NCBI RefSeq assembly: GCF_007679345.1
Contig: NZ_VEGH01000006.1
Location: forward strand, 124,001 to 188,000
Reading direction: 5' to 3'
From: Cellulosimicrobium cellulans
GTDB taxonomy: Bacteria > Actinomycetota > Actinomycetes > Actinomycetales > Cellulomonadaceae
Length of the DNA stretch: 64,000 bases
The translations under genes were made by a program, and so were the position numbers. Position 1 is the first letter of the stretch; the number at the start of each line of letters is the position of its first letter. The notes beneath the pieces are model-generated. The model saw only the letters and a list, made by a program, of their open reading frames with translations. It was not told where the DNA came from and ran no database searches. This document shows positions 53,401 to 62,037 of this stretch, piece after piece.

Positions 53401-53414
53401 GGGACCGAGGTCCC
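53401..53414. promoter_or_regulatory. DosR-box-like palindrome upstream of fumC
   Basis: GGGACCGAGGTCCC, 22 bp before the fumC ATG and around the expected -35 position of its minus-strand promoter. It is identical to the site at 49688-49701. That position would suit an activator such as a DosR/NarL-type regulator. Confidence 0.55.
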
Positions 53415-53492
53415 GACCACCCGGCCCCAGGGTGGCGCACGTCACACGCCCCCGGCGGGCCCCTCACGAGAGGCGGGTGTGCGAGGGAGGCG

Positions 53493-54158
53493 TCAGGCGG
53501 GGACCGGGACGTCGCCGATGTCACCGATCGCGGAGGTGAGGCGGGCGTGGCCGTCCGCCAGGGCGTACTCGACGCCGACGACCGCGACGCGGCCGGCGTC
53601 GATGCCCTCGGCCAGCGTCACGGAGTACGAGCGCAGCATGTCGACGGTGTGCCGCACGTGCTCGTGGCCGAGCTCGGCGGGGTCCACCGACGACAGGTCG
53701 CGCGGCCGGCCCTCGGCGTCGGAGCCGTGCGCGAGCGACACGATCGACGGGATCACCCGGTCGACGACGGCGCGCACGAAGCCGCGCTGCAGCTCGCCGG
53801 TGGTGAGCGCCGCCGTGGCCGCCGCCACCGCGCCGCAGGAGTCGTGGCCGAGGACGACGACCAGCGAGGCGCCCAGCACCTCGACGCCGTACTCGATCGA
53901 CCCGATCACGGTGGTGTCCAGGACGTGCCCGGCCGTGCGGACCACGAACACGTCGCCGAGGCCCTGGTCGAAGATGATCTCGGCCGCCACGCGGCTGTCC
54001 GAGCAGCCGAACACGACGGCGAACGGGTGCTGCGCCGTGCTGACCTCGGCGCGGCGGTCGATGCCCTGGGACGGGTGCTCCATCTCGCCGCGGACGAACC
54101 GGTCGTTGCCGGCGCGCAGCGCGGTCCAGGCCTCGGCGGGGGTCGTGGGGTGTGCCAT
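53493..54158 (-). CDS. Beta-class carbonic anhydrase
   Basis: A 221-aa zinc enzyme for CO2/bicarbonate exchange. Zinc ligands are C52 and catalytic D54 in VFGCSDSRV, and H105 and C108 in LGHDSCGAV. The N-terminal helix PAEAWTALRAGNDRFVRGEM is typical. I use ATG 54158; a second in-frame ATG three codons upstream (54167) is equally possible. Cytoplasmic. It sits between fumC and an ABC operon without obvious coupling. Confidence 0.93.
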   Translation of the reverse strand: MAHPTTPAEAWTALRAGNDRFVRGEMEHPSQGIDRRAEVSTAQHPFAVVFGCSDSRVAAEIIFDQGLGDVFVVRTAGHVLDTTVIGSIEYGVEVLGASLVVVLGHDSCGAVAAATAALTTGELQRGFVRAVVDRVIPSIVSLAHGSDAEGRPRDLSSVDPAELGHEHVRHTVDMLRSYSVTLAEGIDAGRVAVVGVEYALADGHARLTSAIGDIGDVPVPA

Positions 54159-54354
54159 GCGCCCCATGGTCGCACCGCCGGGCGCGTGCTCGGGACCGGC
54201 GTCCGCGCGGCCCGCACGTCCCGCCGCGAGCGCCCCGGACGGCCTGCGCTCCGGTGGCAGACCACCGCGGCGCGGTGTAGCCCTAGTGGTGGAAGCGTGG
54301 AGACGCCGCGGATCCCCAGGTCGGGGCGCACGCGGCGCCGGACTGAGGAGAGCG

Positions 54355-55653
54355 GTGCGCGTGCGAAGACGGTCGAGGGCGATCGCCGGGGTGACGGTGC
54401 TCGCGCTGGGGGCGGGGCTGGCGGCGTGCGCGCCGGCCGACTCGACGCCGGTGCTCACCTGGTACACCAACCCGGACGCGGGGGGCCAGGCGAGGCTGGC
54501 GCAGCAGTGCACCGAGGAGGCCGGCGGCGCGTACCGCATCGAGGTCTCGGTGCTGCCGCGCGACGCGAGCTCGCAGCGCGAGCAGCTGGCGCGCCGGCTC
54601 GCGGCGTCGGACTCGTCGATCGACCTGATGAGCCTGGACCCGCCGTTCATCCCCGAGCTGGCCAACGCCGGGTTCCTGGCGCCGGTGCCCGACGACGTCG
54701 CCGAGCAGGTGAGCCAGGACGTCGCGGAGGGCGCGCTGCAGGGCGCGTCCTGGGGCGACGAGCTCGTGACCGTCCCGTTCTGGGCCAACACCCAGCTGCT
54801 CTGGTACAAGAAGTCGGTCGCCGAGGCCGCCGGGCTCGACCCCGCCGCCGCGCCCGTGACCTGGGACCAGGTGATGGACGCGGCCCGCGACCAGGACAAG
54901 ACGCTCGGCGTGCAGGGCATCAAGGCCGAGGCGTACACGGTGTGGATCAACGCCCTGGTCGAGTCGGCCGGCGGCCAGATCGTGGAGAACCCCGAGGCGC
55001 CGGCCGAGGACGTGACGCTCGGCCTGGAGTCCGACGCCGGCAGGGAGGCCGCCCGGATCATCGGGGAGATCGGCAAGGACAGGCTCGGCGGCCCCGGCCT
55101 GCCCACCCAGGACGAGAACGCCTCGCTCACCCAGTTCCAGGGGGACAGCGGGTCGTTCATGGTGAACTGGCCGTTCGTCTGGCCCGCCATGCAGGCGTCC
55201 GTCGAGGACGGCGCGCTGGACCAGGCGTTCCTGGACGACGTCGGCTGGGCGATCTACCCGCAGGTGACCGAGGGCACCGACGCCGCGCCGCCGTACGGCG
55301 GCATCAACCTCGGCGTCGGCGCGTTCAGCGCGCACGTCGACGAGGCCTACGAGGCCGCCGCGTGCATCGTGCAGCCGGAGAACGAGGCCGCGTACTTCGT
55401 CTCCGACGGCAACCCGCCGTCCTCGACGGTCGCCTACGACGATCCCGAGGTGCAGGAGACGTTCCCGATGGCGGACGTCATCCGGCAGTCGCTGGAGCAG
55501 GCGGCCCCGCGGCCGCAGACGCCGTACTACAACGAGGTGTCCCAGGGGCTGCAGGAGACGTGGCACCCGCCGGCCTCGGTCGACCCCGACCGGACGCCGC
55601 AGGAGTCCACGGACTTCATCACCGCCGTGCTGCGAGGGGAGCGCCTGCTGTGA
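54355..55653 (+). CDS. LpqY-like ABC substrate-binding lipoprotein
   Basis: A 432-aa family 1 binding protein with lipobox LAACAP (Cys near residue 24). LTWYTNPDAGGQARLAQQCT, LPRDASSQREQLARRLAASD and VPFWANTQLLWYKKSVAEAA closely follow the layout of mycobacterial LpqY, the trehalose receptor. It heads a complete operon with two permeases and an ATPase in the LpqY-SugABC order. GTG 54355 is preceded by GAGGAG; a second in-frame GTG is at 54361. Substrate is inferred to be trehalose or a related alpha-glucoside. Confidence 0.85.
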   Translation: MRVRRRSRAIAGVTVLALGAGLAACAPADSTPVLTWYTNPDAGGQARLAQQCTEEAGGAYRIEVSVLPRDASSQREQLARRLAASDSSIDLMSLDPPFIPELANAGFLAPVPDDVAEQVSQDVAEGALQGASWGDELVTVPFWANTQLLWYKKSVAEAAGLDPAAAPVTWDQVMDAARDQDKTLGVQGIKAEAYTVWINALVESAGGQIVENPEAPAEDVTLGLESDAGREAARIIGEIGKDRLGGPGLPTQDENASLTQFQGDSGSFMVNWPFVWPAMQASVEDGALDQAFLDDVGWAIYPQVTEGTDAAPPYGGINLGVGAFSAHVDEAYEAAACIVQPENEAAYFVSDGNPPSSTVAYDDPEVQETFPMADVIRQSLEQAAPRPQTPYYNEVSQGLQETWHPPASVDPDRTPQESTDFITAVLRGERLL

Positions 55654-56636
55654 GTACCGAGATCACCGGCGCCACGGCGGGGACGACGGCGCGGGCCACC
55701 CGCGGCGCCGGCCCGGACCGGGCGTCGAAGCCCCGCAAGAGCGACCGCGCCCGGGCCGAGGCCCGGCTGGGCTGGTGGCTGGCCGGCCCGGCGTTCGTGG
55801 TGATGCTGGCCGTCACCGCCTACCCGATCCTGCAGGCCGTCTACGACTCGCTGTTCCGGTACCGGCTCACCGCCCCGGACGACCGGGCGTTCGTCGGGCT
55901 CGGCAACTACGGCGTGGTGCTGGGCGACCAGGTGTTCTGGCAGTCCCTCTGGGTGACGACGGTGATCATGGTGATCACCGTCGCCATCGAGCTGGTGCTC
56001 GGCTTCGCGCTGGCGCTGGTCATGCACCGGGCCGTCCTGCGGCTCCGGGGGCTGCTGCGCACCGCGATCCTCGTGCCGTACGGGATCATCACGGTCGTCT
56101 CCGCGTTCGCGTGGTTCTACGCGTTCGACATCAGCTCGGGCTACGTCAACAGCTGGTTCGACTGGGTGCCCGGGATCAGCGAGGACCTGAACTGGTTCGC
56201 CGGCACCGGGACCAGCCTGTTCGTCATCATCGCGTCCGAGGTCTGGAAGACCACGCCGTTCATCTCGCTGCTGCTGCTCGCCGGCCTGGCGCAGGTGCCG
56301 GGCGACCTGGAGGAGGCCGCGCAGGTCGACGGCGCCACCTGGTGGCAGCGGATGAAGCGCGTGGTCCTGCCCAACATGAAGGCCGCGATCATGGTGGCCG
56401 TCCTGTTCCGGGCGCTCGACGCGTTCCGCATCTTCGACAACGTCTTCATCATGACGAACGGCGCGAACGGCACCACGGTGCTGTCGCTGCTGGCCTACCG
56501 GACGTCCATCGGGCGGCTGGAGATCGGCCTCGGCTCCGCCATCTCGGTGCTGCTGTTCGTCTGCGTGATCATCATCTGCTTCATCGCGATCAAGATCTTC
56601 AAGGTCGACCTCGCCGGTGCCCGAGGGGAGAAGTGA
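55650..56636 (+). CDS. ABC sugar permease, SugA-like
   Basis: A 328-aa MalF-type subunit with a basic cytoplasmic N-terminus of about 45 residues and six membrane segments. The EAA loop is DLEEAAQVDGATWWQRMKRV, followed by LPNMKAAIMVAVLFRALDAF. The GTG at 55650 overlaps the binding-protein stop by 4 bp. It would form the channel with the next gene for the LpqY-like importer. Confidence 0.92.
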   Translation: MSTEITGATAGTTARATRGAGPDRASKPRKSDRARAEARLGWWLAGPAFVVMLAVTAYPILQAVYDSLFRYRLTAPDDRAFVGLGNYGVVLGDQVFWQSLWVTTVIMVITVAIELVLGFALALVMHRAVLRLRGLLRTAILVPYGIITVVSAFAWFYAFDISSGYVNSWFDWVPGISEDLNWFAGTGTSLFVIIASEVWKTTPFISLLLLAGLAQVPGDLEEAAQVDGATWWQRMKRVVLPNMKAAIMVAVLFRALDAFRIFDNVFIMTNGANGTTVLSLLAYRTSIGRLEIGLGSAISVLLFVCVIIICFIAIKIFKVDLAGARGEK

Positions 56637-57484
56637 TGGGAACCCTGTCCGGCAAGCAGAAGGCGGCCTGGGCGGCCATCACCGTCGTGGTGCTGGTGTA
56701 CGCGCTGTTCCCGGTCGCGTCGATCATCGCGACGTCGTTCAAGCTGCCGAGCGACCTCAGCACCGGCAACTTCCTGCCCACGACGTGGTCGTGGACGAAC
56801 TACGAGCAGATCCTCGGTCCGGACGGCTCGGCGCAGGACCTGTTCCTGTCCTCGCTGCGCAACTCGATCGGCATCTCGCTGATCGCGACGGCGATCTCCT
56901 CGGTGCTGGCCACGCTCGCCGCGTACGCGATCGCCCGCCTCGACTTCCCGGGCCGCAAGCTGATCCTCACCACCGCGCTCGGGGTGTCGATCTTCCCGGT
57001 GATCTCGATCGTCACGCCGCTGTTCAACCTGTGGCGGAACATCGGCCTGTACGACACCTGGCCCGGCCTGATCATCCCGTACCTGTCGCTGACCCTGCCG
57101 ATCTCCATCTGGACGCTGACCGCGTTCTTCCGGCAGATCCCGTGGGAGCTCGAGCAGGCCGCGCAGGTCGACGGCGCCACGACGTGGCAGGCGTTCCGCA
57201 AGGCGATCGTGCCGCTCGCGGCGCCCGGCGTGTTCACCACGGCGCTGATCGCGTTCTTCATCGCGTGGAACGACTTCGTGTACGGCATCTCGCTGACCTC
57301 GACCGAGGCGGCCCGGCCCGTGCCCGCCGCTCTGGCGTTCTTCTCCGGGGCCTCGCAGTTCGAGGACCCCACCGGCGCGATCTCCGCCGCCGCCGTCGTC
57401 GTGACCATCCCCGTCGTCGTCCTGGTGCTGCTGTTCCAGCGCCAGATCGTGTCCGGGCTGACCCAGGGCGCGGTCAAGGGCTGA
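56636..57484 (+). CDS. ABC sugar permease, SugB-like
   Basis: A 282-aa MalG-type subunit with six membrane segments and EAA loop ELEQAAQVDGATTWQAFRKA. Its ATG shares one base with the SugA-like stop (TGATG), and GAGGGGAG lies just upstream. The C-terminal QIVSGLTQGAVKG is the usual MalG-type ending. Confidence 0.93.
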   Translation: MGTLSGKQKAAWAAITVVVLVYALFPVASIIATSFKLPSDLSTGNFLPTTWSWTNYEQILGPDGSAQDLFLSSLRNSIGISLIATAISSVLATLAAYAIARLDFPGRKLILTTALGVSIFPVISIVTPLFNLWRNIGLYDTWPGLIIPYLSLTLPISIWTLTAFFRQIPWELEQAAQVDGATTWQAFRKAIVPLAAPGVFTTALIAFFIAWNDFVYGISLTSTEAARPVPAALAFFSGASQFEDPTGAISAAAVVVTIPVVVLVLLFQRQIVSGLTQGAVKG

Positions 57485-57510
57485 GGCCCTCGCCGCGGAA
57501 GGAGTACCCC

Positions 57511-58803
57511 ATGGCATCCATCACCCTCACCGACATCGTCAAGAAGTACGGCGACGGCTACCCGGCCGTGAACGGCGTCAGCCTCGACATCAAGGACGGC
57601 GAGTTCGTCATCCTCGTCGGCCCGTCCGGCTGCGGGAAGTCGACGCTGCTGCGCATGATCGTCGGCCTGGAGGACATCACCTCCGGCGAGCTGAAGATCG
57701 GCGACGAGGTCGTCAACGAGAAGGCCCCGCGCGACCGGCACCTCGCGATGGTGTTCCAGAACTACGCGCTGTACCCGCACCTCACCGTGTACGAGAACAT
57801 CGCCTTCCCGCTGCGGCTGCAGAAGGGCAAGTACACCGAGGAGCAGATCAAGGACAACGTCGAGTACGCGGCGGACACCCTGGAGCTGCGCGAGCACCTC
57901 GACCGCAAGCCGGCCAACCTGTCCGGCGGCCAGCGGCAGCGCGTCGCGATGGGGCGCGCGATCGTCCGGGACGCGCGCGCGTTCCTGTTCGACGAGCCGC
58001 TGTCCAACCTGGACGCCAAGCTGCGCGGCCAGATGCGCACCGAGATCGCCCGCATGCAGCGCCGGCTCGGCACCACCACCGTGTACGTCACGCACGACCA
58101 GACCGAGGCGATGACCCTCGGCGACCGGGTGGCGGTGCTCCGCAAGGGCGAGCTGCAGCAGGTCGCGAGCCCGCGCGCGCTCTACGAGCAGCCGGTCAAC
58201 CTGTTCGTGGCCGGGTTCATCGGCTCCCCGCCGATGAACTTCCTGCCCGGCGAGGTGCACGGCGACTCCCTGCGGCTGCCGTTCGGCGACGTGCCGATCC
58301 CGGAGTCGGCCCGCGGCAAGCTCGACGGCCGGGAGCTGGTCATCGTCGGCCTGCGGCCGGAGCACGTCGAGGACGCCCGCGTCCTGGACGAGGACAAGCG
58401 CGCCAAGGGCGCGACGTTCTCGGCCGAGGTCGACGTCGTCGAGTGGCTGGGCGCCGAGCTGTACGCCTACATCCCGTTCGAGACGCACGCCGACGTCGCG
58501 CAGAAGCTCGAGGAGCTCGACCGCGACCTCGACGGCGAGGGGATGCGCACCCAGATGATCGTCGCGCTCGGCTCCGAGAGCCGGGTGCGCGACGGCAGCA
58601 GCGCCGACCTGTGGTTCGACCCGAGGCGGCTGCTGATCTTCGACCCGGAGTCGGGCGAGAACCTCACCTACGACGAGGAGGCGGCCCGCCGCATCGACGG
58701 CGAGACGGAGGAGGACCGCCGCGCGGCCCTGGAGCGCGCCCACCGCGACGCCGAGAAGCAGTCGAACGGCGAGGCCGCGGGCCGCCACCGCCAGGCGAGC
58801 TGA
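57511..58803 (+). CDS. ABC sugar ATPase (SugC/MsiK/UgpC family)
   Basis: A 430-aa CUT1-type ATPase: Walker A GPSGCGKST (about 38-46), Q-loop VFQNYALYP, signature NLSGGQRQRVAMGRAI, Walker B AFLFDEPLSNLDAK, H-loop VYVTHDQTEAM. A C-terminal TOBE/OB regulatory region (FIGSPPMNFLPGEVHGDSLR on) and an unusual acidic/basic tail of about 60 residues follow. It energises the SugAB-like pair. Relatives such as MsiK serve several importers, so it may also power the ATPase-less uronide importer at 16241-19491. Confidence 0.92.
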   Translation: MASITLTDIVKKYGDGYPAVNGVSLDIKDGEFVILVGPSGCGKSTLLRMIVGLEDITSGELKIGDEVVNEKAPRDRHLAMVFQNYALYPHLTVYENIAFPLRLQKGKYTEEQIKDNVEYAADTLELREHLDRKPANLSGGQRQRVAMGRAIVRDARAFLFDEPLSNLDAKLRGQMRTEIARMQRRLGTTTVYVTHDQTEAMTLGDRVAVLRKGELQQVASPRALYEQPVNLFVAGFIGSPPMNFLPGEVHGDSLRLPFGDVPIPESARGKLDGRELVIVGLRPEHVEDARVLDEDKRAKGATFSAEVDVVEWLGAELYAYIPFETHADVAQKLEELDRDLDGEGMRTQMIVALGSESRVRDGSSADLWFDPRRLLIFDPESGENLTYDEEAARRIDGETEEDRRAALERAHRDAEKQSNGEAAGRHRQAS

Positions 58804-58825
58804 CCCGCACCCCCGCGAGCTGCCC

Positions 58826-58901
58826 CCGCCGAGGTCGAGGGTTTCCGCCGAGGTCGAGTGTTTCCGTGCCCTCTTCGGGGCGGAACCCTCGACCTCGGCG
58901 G
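58826..58901. repeat. Palindromic array in 19-bp register (2 direct, spacer, 1 inverted)
   Basis: Units CCGCCGAGGTCGAGGGTTT (58826-58844) and CCGCCGAGGTCGAGTGTTT (58845-58863) are followed by a 19-nt block with its own GCCC/GGGC hairpin and by an inverted unit (58883-58901) matching the first at 18 of 19. Total 4 x 19 bp. It lies between convergent sugC-like and pfkB genes, ending 6 bp before the pfkB stop, so termination is a likely function. Confidence 0.75.
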
Positions 58902-58906
58902 TGGGG

Positions 58907-59845
58907 TCAGGCCTCGCCGAGCTCCGCGGACGTCGGGGGGTTGGCGCCGGAGCGGGAGACCGTGATCGCGGCGACCTGGGCGCAGCGGACCAGGACGCGC
59001 TCCACCGTCGGGCGGTCGATCGCCCGCAGCCGGTCGCGCGCGGCGGCGCCCAGCAGGTCCGCCGTCCAGAGGCCGTCGATCAGCGCGCCCATGAACGAGT
59101 CGCCCGCGCCGACCGTGTCGGCCACCTGGACCCGCGGCGCCTCGACCAGCACCTCGTCGCCGCCCGCCGTGATCGCGAGCGCGCCCTCGCCGCCGAGCGT
59201 CACGACGACCAGCGCCGGGCCGCGGCCCAGCCAGTCCCGGGCGATCTCGGCCGGCGCGACCCCCGGGTGCAGCCAGGCCAGGTCCTCGTCGGACACCTTG
59301 ACCACGTCGGCCAGCGCGACGAGCCGCTCGACCACCGGCAGCGTGTCCTCGGGGGAGCCCATGAGCGCGGGGCGCAGGTTGGGGTCGTAGGTGATCGTGG
59401 ACGTGTCCCGGCGGTCCGCCAGCAGGCGGGCGACCGCCTCGCCGCCCGGGGCGATCACCGTGGCGATCGAGCCGGTGTGCACGACGGCCGGGGCGTCCTC
59501 GCCCTCGTCCCAGCGCGTCGGCAGGTCCCAGGTCAGGTCGAACTCGTAGGTCGCGCCACCCTCGGCGTCGAGGTGGGCGCGCGCGACGGGGGTGCGCTCG
59601 GGGCCGCGGTCGCCCGCGAGGACGTGCACGTCCGAGCCGGCCAGGTGCTCCCGGACGAGGTCGCCGTGGGCGTCGTCGGCCAGCCAGGTCAGCAGGTCGA
59701 CGCGCCGGCCCAGGCGGCCGAGCCCGATCGCGACGTTCGCGGGGCTGCCGCCGGGGTGCTCGGCGGGCTCGGCGCCCGGGCGGAGGACGACGTCGACCAG
59801 GGCCTCCCCGACGACGAGGGCGCGGGCGGCGGGCTGCTCGGTCAT
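58907..59845 (-). CDS. PfkB family carbohydrate kinase (fructokinase-like)
   Basis: A 312-aa ribokinase-fold sugar kinase. LVVGEALVDVVLRPG opens it, GGSPANVAIGLGRLGRRVDL is the substrate Gly-Gly site, and VADTVGAGDSFMGALIDGL holds the catalytic Asp and anion hole. The overall pattern is closest to fructokinases; it could phosphorylate fructose or a similar hexose. It is convergent with the trehalose-like importer. ATG 59845. Confidence 0.87.
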   Translation of the reverse strand: MTEQPAARALVVGEALVDVVLRPGAEPAEHPGGSPANVAIGLGRLGRRVDLLTWLADDAHGDLVREHLAGSDVHVLAGDRGPERTPVARAHLDAEGGATYEFDLTWDLPTRWDEGEDAPAVVHTGSIATVIAPGGEAVARLLADRRDTSTITYDPNLRPALMGSPEDTLPVVERLVALADVVKVSDEDLAWLHPGVAPAEIARDWLGRGPALVVVTLGGEGALAITAGGDEVLVEAPRVQVADTVGAGDSFMGALIDGLWTADLLGAAARDRLRAIDRPTVERVLVRCAQVAAITVSRSGANPPTSAELGEA

Positions 59846-59936
59846 GGGGCTCCTTCGCGTCCGGCGTCGGTGCCGGGTCGGGGGTGGGGTCGAGCGGGTG
59901 GAGCGGGGTCGCCCGGGGCGCGGGTGCGCCCGGCCG

Positions 59937-60188
59937 TCAGGAGCCGGCGTCCTCGCCGTCGGCCGCGCGGGCGGCGTCGAGCCGGGCGCGCGCGCCGTCC
60001 AGCCACTGCTGGCACCGGGCCGCCAGGGCCTCGCCGCGCTCCCAGAGCGCGAGCGACTCCTCGAGGGTCGCTCCGCCGGCCTCCAGCCGGGAGACGACGG
60101 CGACGAGCTCGTCGCGCGCCTGCTCGTAGGACAGGTCGGCGACGCCGGGGGCGCCGGGGGTGTCGGAGGCGGGGGAGGTGTCGCTCAC
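59937..60188 (-). CDS. xseB: Exodeoxyribonuclease VII small subunit
   Basis: An 83-aa helical subunit that binds XseA for single-strand DNA degradation. The core is [40 protein letters not shown] and [12 protein letters not shown]. Start choice: TTAGAT ends 7 nt before GTG 60188, fitting a leaderless mRNA; ATG 60197 would add three residues but overlaps that box. The gene is separated from xseA by about 1.8 kb holding a regulator and a dehydrogenase, whereas the two are normally adjacent. Confidence 0.9.
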   Translation of the reverse strand: MSDTSPASDTPGAPGVADLSYEQARDELVAVVSRLEAGGATLEESLALWERGEALAARCQQWLDGARARLDAARAADGEDAGS

Positions 60189-60239
60189 GGGCACCATCTA
60201 ACCAACGACCGCCGGCCCGCGCGCCCACCCGGGGGTCGC

Positions 60240-61091
60240 TCAGCCCTGCTGCGCCGCGAACTCCTGGGTGCCGAGCACGGCCAGCAGCCGCAGGCGCCCC
60301 TCGGCCTCGCTGCGCGGCGCCGCTGTCAGCACCAGCAGCGTCTGGGAGCCGTCCTCGGTGAACAGCGCCTGGCAGTCGACCTCGATCGGCCCGACCCGCG
60401 GGTGCACCAGCGTCTTGTGGTCCTCGAACCGGCGGGACACCTCGTGCGCCTCCCAGATCGCGACGAACTCCGGGCTCCGGGCGGACAGCGCGCGCACCAG
60501 CTCGGCCGCCCGGGAGCGCGGTCCCTCCGCGCCGAGCGTCGCGCGCAGCGAGGCGACCTGCGCCCGGCTCTGCCGGTCCCGGTCCTCCTCGGGGTACATC
60601 GGGCGCTCGGTCTCCGGGTGCGCGAACCAGCGGTAGATCGCGCTCCGCTCCCAGCCGGTCAGCTGCTCGACGGGGCCGAACAGGGCCCGGGCCAGGTCGT
60701 TCTGCACCAGCGTGCGGGCGAGCCCGTCCAGGATGAGCGCCGGGCTGTCGGTGATCCGGTCGAGCACCCGCAGCAGCCCCGGGGCGACGTAGTCCTCGCG
60801 CGCCGCGCGGTCGGGGGCGCTGTGCCCGGCGACGCGGTAGAGGTAGTCGCGCTCGTCGGGCGTCAGGCGCAGCGCACGGGCGAGCGAGCCGAGCATCTGG
60901 GTGCTGGGCTGCGGGCCTCTCCGCTGCTCGAGCCGGGTGTAGTAGTCCGTCGACATGACCGCGAGCTGCGCGACCTCCTCGCGGCGCAGGCCGGGTGCCC
61001 GGCGCCGCGCGCCCGGGGGCAGCCCCACGTCGTCCGGGCGCAGCGCCTCCCGGTGCCGGAGCAGGAAGTCGGCCAGTGCGTCGCGATCCAC
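60240..61091 (-). CDS. XRE-family regulator with MmyB-like ligand domain
   Basis: A 283-aa regulator: an N-terminal helix-turn-helix (LRREEVAQLAVMSTDYYTRL followed by EQRRGPQPSTQMLGSLARAL) and a C-terminal MmyB-like PAS-type domain (ALILDGLARTLVQNDLARAL; FRxW-like IYRWFAHPETERPMYPEED). Such proteins usually repress a divergent SDR or oxidoreductase gene, exactly the arrangement here. GTG 61091; GATACT ends 6 nt before it, suggesting leaderless transcription. Confidence 0.9.
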   Translation of the reverse strand: MDRDALADFLLRHREALRPDDVGLPPGARRRAPGLRREEVAQLAVMSTDYYTRLEQRRGPQPSTQMLGSLARALRLTPDERDYLYRVAGHSAPDRAAREDYVAPGLLRVLDRITDSPALILDGLARTLVQNDLARALFGPVEQLTGWERSAIYRWFAHPETERPMYPEEDRDRQSRAQVASLRATLGAEGPRSRAAELVRALSARSPEFVAIWEAHEVSRRFEDHKTLVHPRVGPIEVDCQALFTEDGSQTLLVLTAAPRSEAEGRLRLLAVLGTQEFAAQQG

Positions 61092-61191
61092 CCGAGCAGT
61101 ATCGGCGGGACGCCGATGCGCAAGCAGGGATCGGCGGTCCCCCGACAACCGCTCTCTGGTGCGGCCGGGCGGGCCGCCGAAGACTCGGGGC

Positions 61192-61956
61192 ATGCGAATC
61201 ACCGGTAACACCGTCTTCATCCCCGGCGCGACGAGCGGCATCGGCCTGGCCCTCGCCTTCGCCCTGCACGAGCGGGGCAACGAGGTGATCGTCGGCGGGC
61301 GGCGCACCGAGCTGCTCGACCGCGTCACCGCCGAGCACCCCGGCATCCACGCCTACCGGATCGACACCGCCGACGCCGAGGACGTGGCCGAGGTCGCGAA
61401 GCGCGTGATCGAGGAGCACCCCGAGGTGAACGTGCTGGTCCCGATGGCCGGCATCATGCGCGTCGAGGACTGGACCGACCCGGCCGGCTTCCTCGGCACG
61501 GCCGAGCAGACCGTGACCACCAACGTGCTCGGGCCCATCCGGCTGATCGCCGCGTTCGTCGAGCACCTGCAGACCCGCCCGGACGCCACCATCCTCACCG
61601 TGTCCTCCGGGCTGGCGTTCGCCCCGCTCCAGGTCACGCCGACGTACAACGCCAGCAAGGCGTTCATCCACATGCTCAGCGAGTCGATCCGGCTGCAGCT
61701 GGCCGGCACGAGCGTGCGGGTCGTCGAGCTCGAGCCGCCGTCGGTCCAGACCGACCTCATGCCGGGGCACCGGGAGAACGCGGACGCGATGCCGCTCGAC
61801 GACTTCGTCGCGGAGGTGCTGGCGCTGATCGAGGCGCAGCCCGACGCCACGGAGATCCAGGTCGAGCGCGTGAAGTTCCTCCGGTACGGCGAGGCCCGCG
61901 GGGACTACCCGCAGGTGGTCGCGGCCCTCAACGCGCGGGACCCGCACGGGAAGTAG
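61192..61956 (+). CDS. Short-chain dehydrogenase (DltE-like)
   Basis: A 254-aa SDR with FIPGATSGIGLALAFALHER nucleotide site, the catalytic Ser in LTVSSGLAFAPL and Y-x-x-x-K in TYNASKAFI. The usual NNAG reads PMAG here. The DltE-like group is often controlled by a divergent MmyB-like regulator. Substrate is unknown. ATG 61192 is 100 bp from the regulator start. Together the two genes look inserted between xseA and xseB. Confidence 0.85.
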   Translation: MRITGNTVFIPGATSGIGLALAFALHERGNEVIVGGRRTELLDRVTAEHPGIHAYRIDTADAEDVAEVAKRVIEEHPEVNVLVPMAGIMRVEDWTDPAGFLGTAEQTVTTNVLGPIRLIAAFVEHLQTRPDATILTVSSGLAFAPLQVTPTYNASKAFIHMLSESIRLQLAGTSVRVVELEPPSVQTDLMPGHRENADAMPLDDFVAEVLALIEAQPDATEIQVERVKFLRYGEARGDYPQVVAALNARDPHGK

Positions 61957-62037
61957 CCGGGCGGCTGCCGGGCCGCACGCGCGGTCCGGCGCCGCGCCGG
62001 TCCCGTCGGCGCGCGGGGTGGCGGACGGTGGACGCGG

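Noticed and set aside
52095..56636. A 1513-codon plus-strand open frame that could look like a giant fusion.
   Set aside because: Codons before 55650 read antisense or out of frame through fumC, the carbonic anhydrase and the binding protein. Only the SugA-like permease at the end is real.
60240..61956. MmyB-like regulator and SDR considered as a toxin-antitoxin or phage module.
   Set aside because: Both are full-size metabolic-type proteins in a common regulator/target layout; no recombinase, repeat or phage gene is adjacent.
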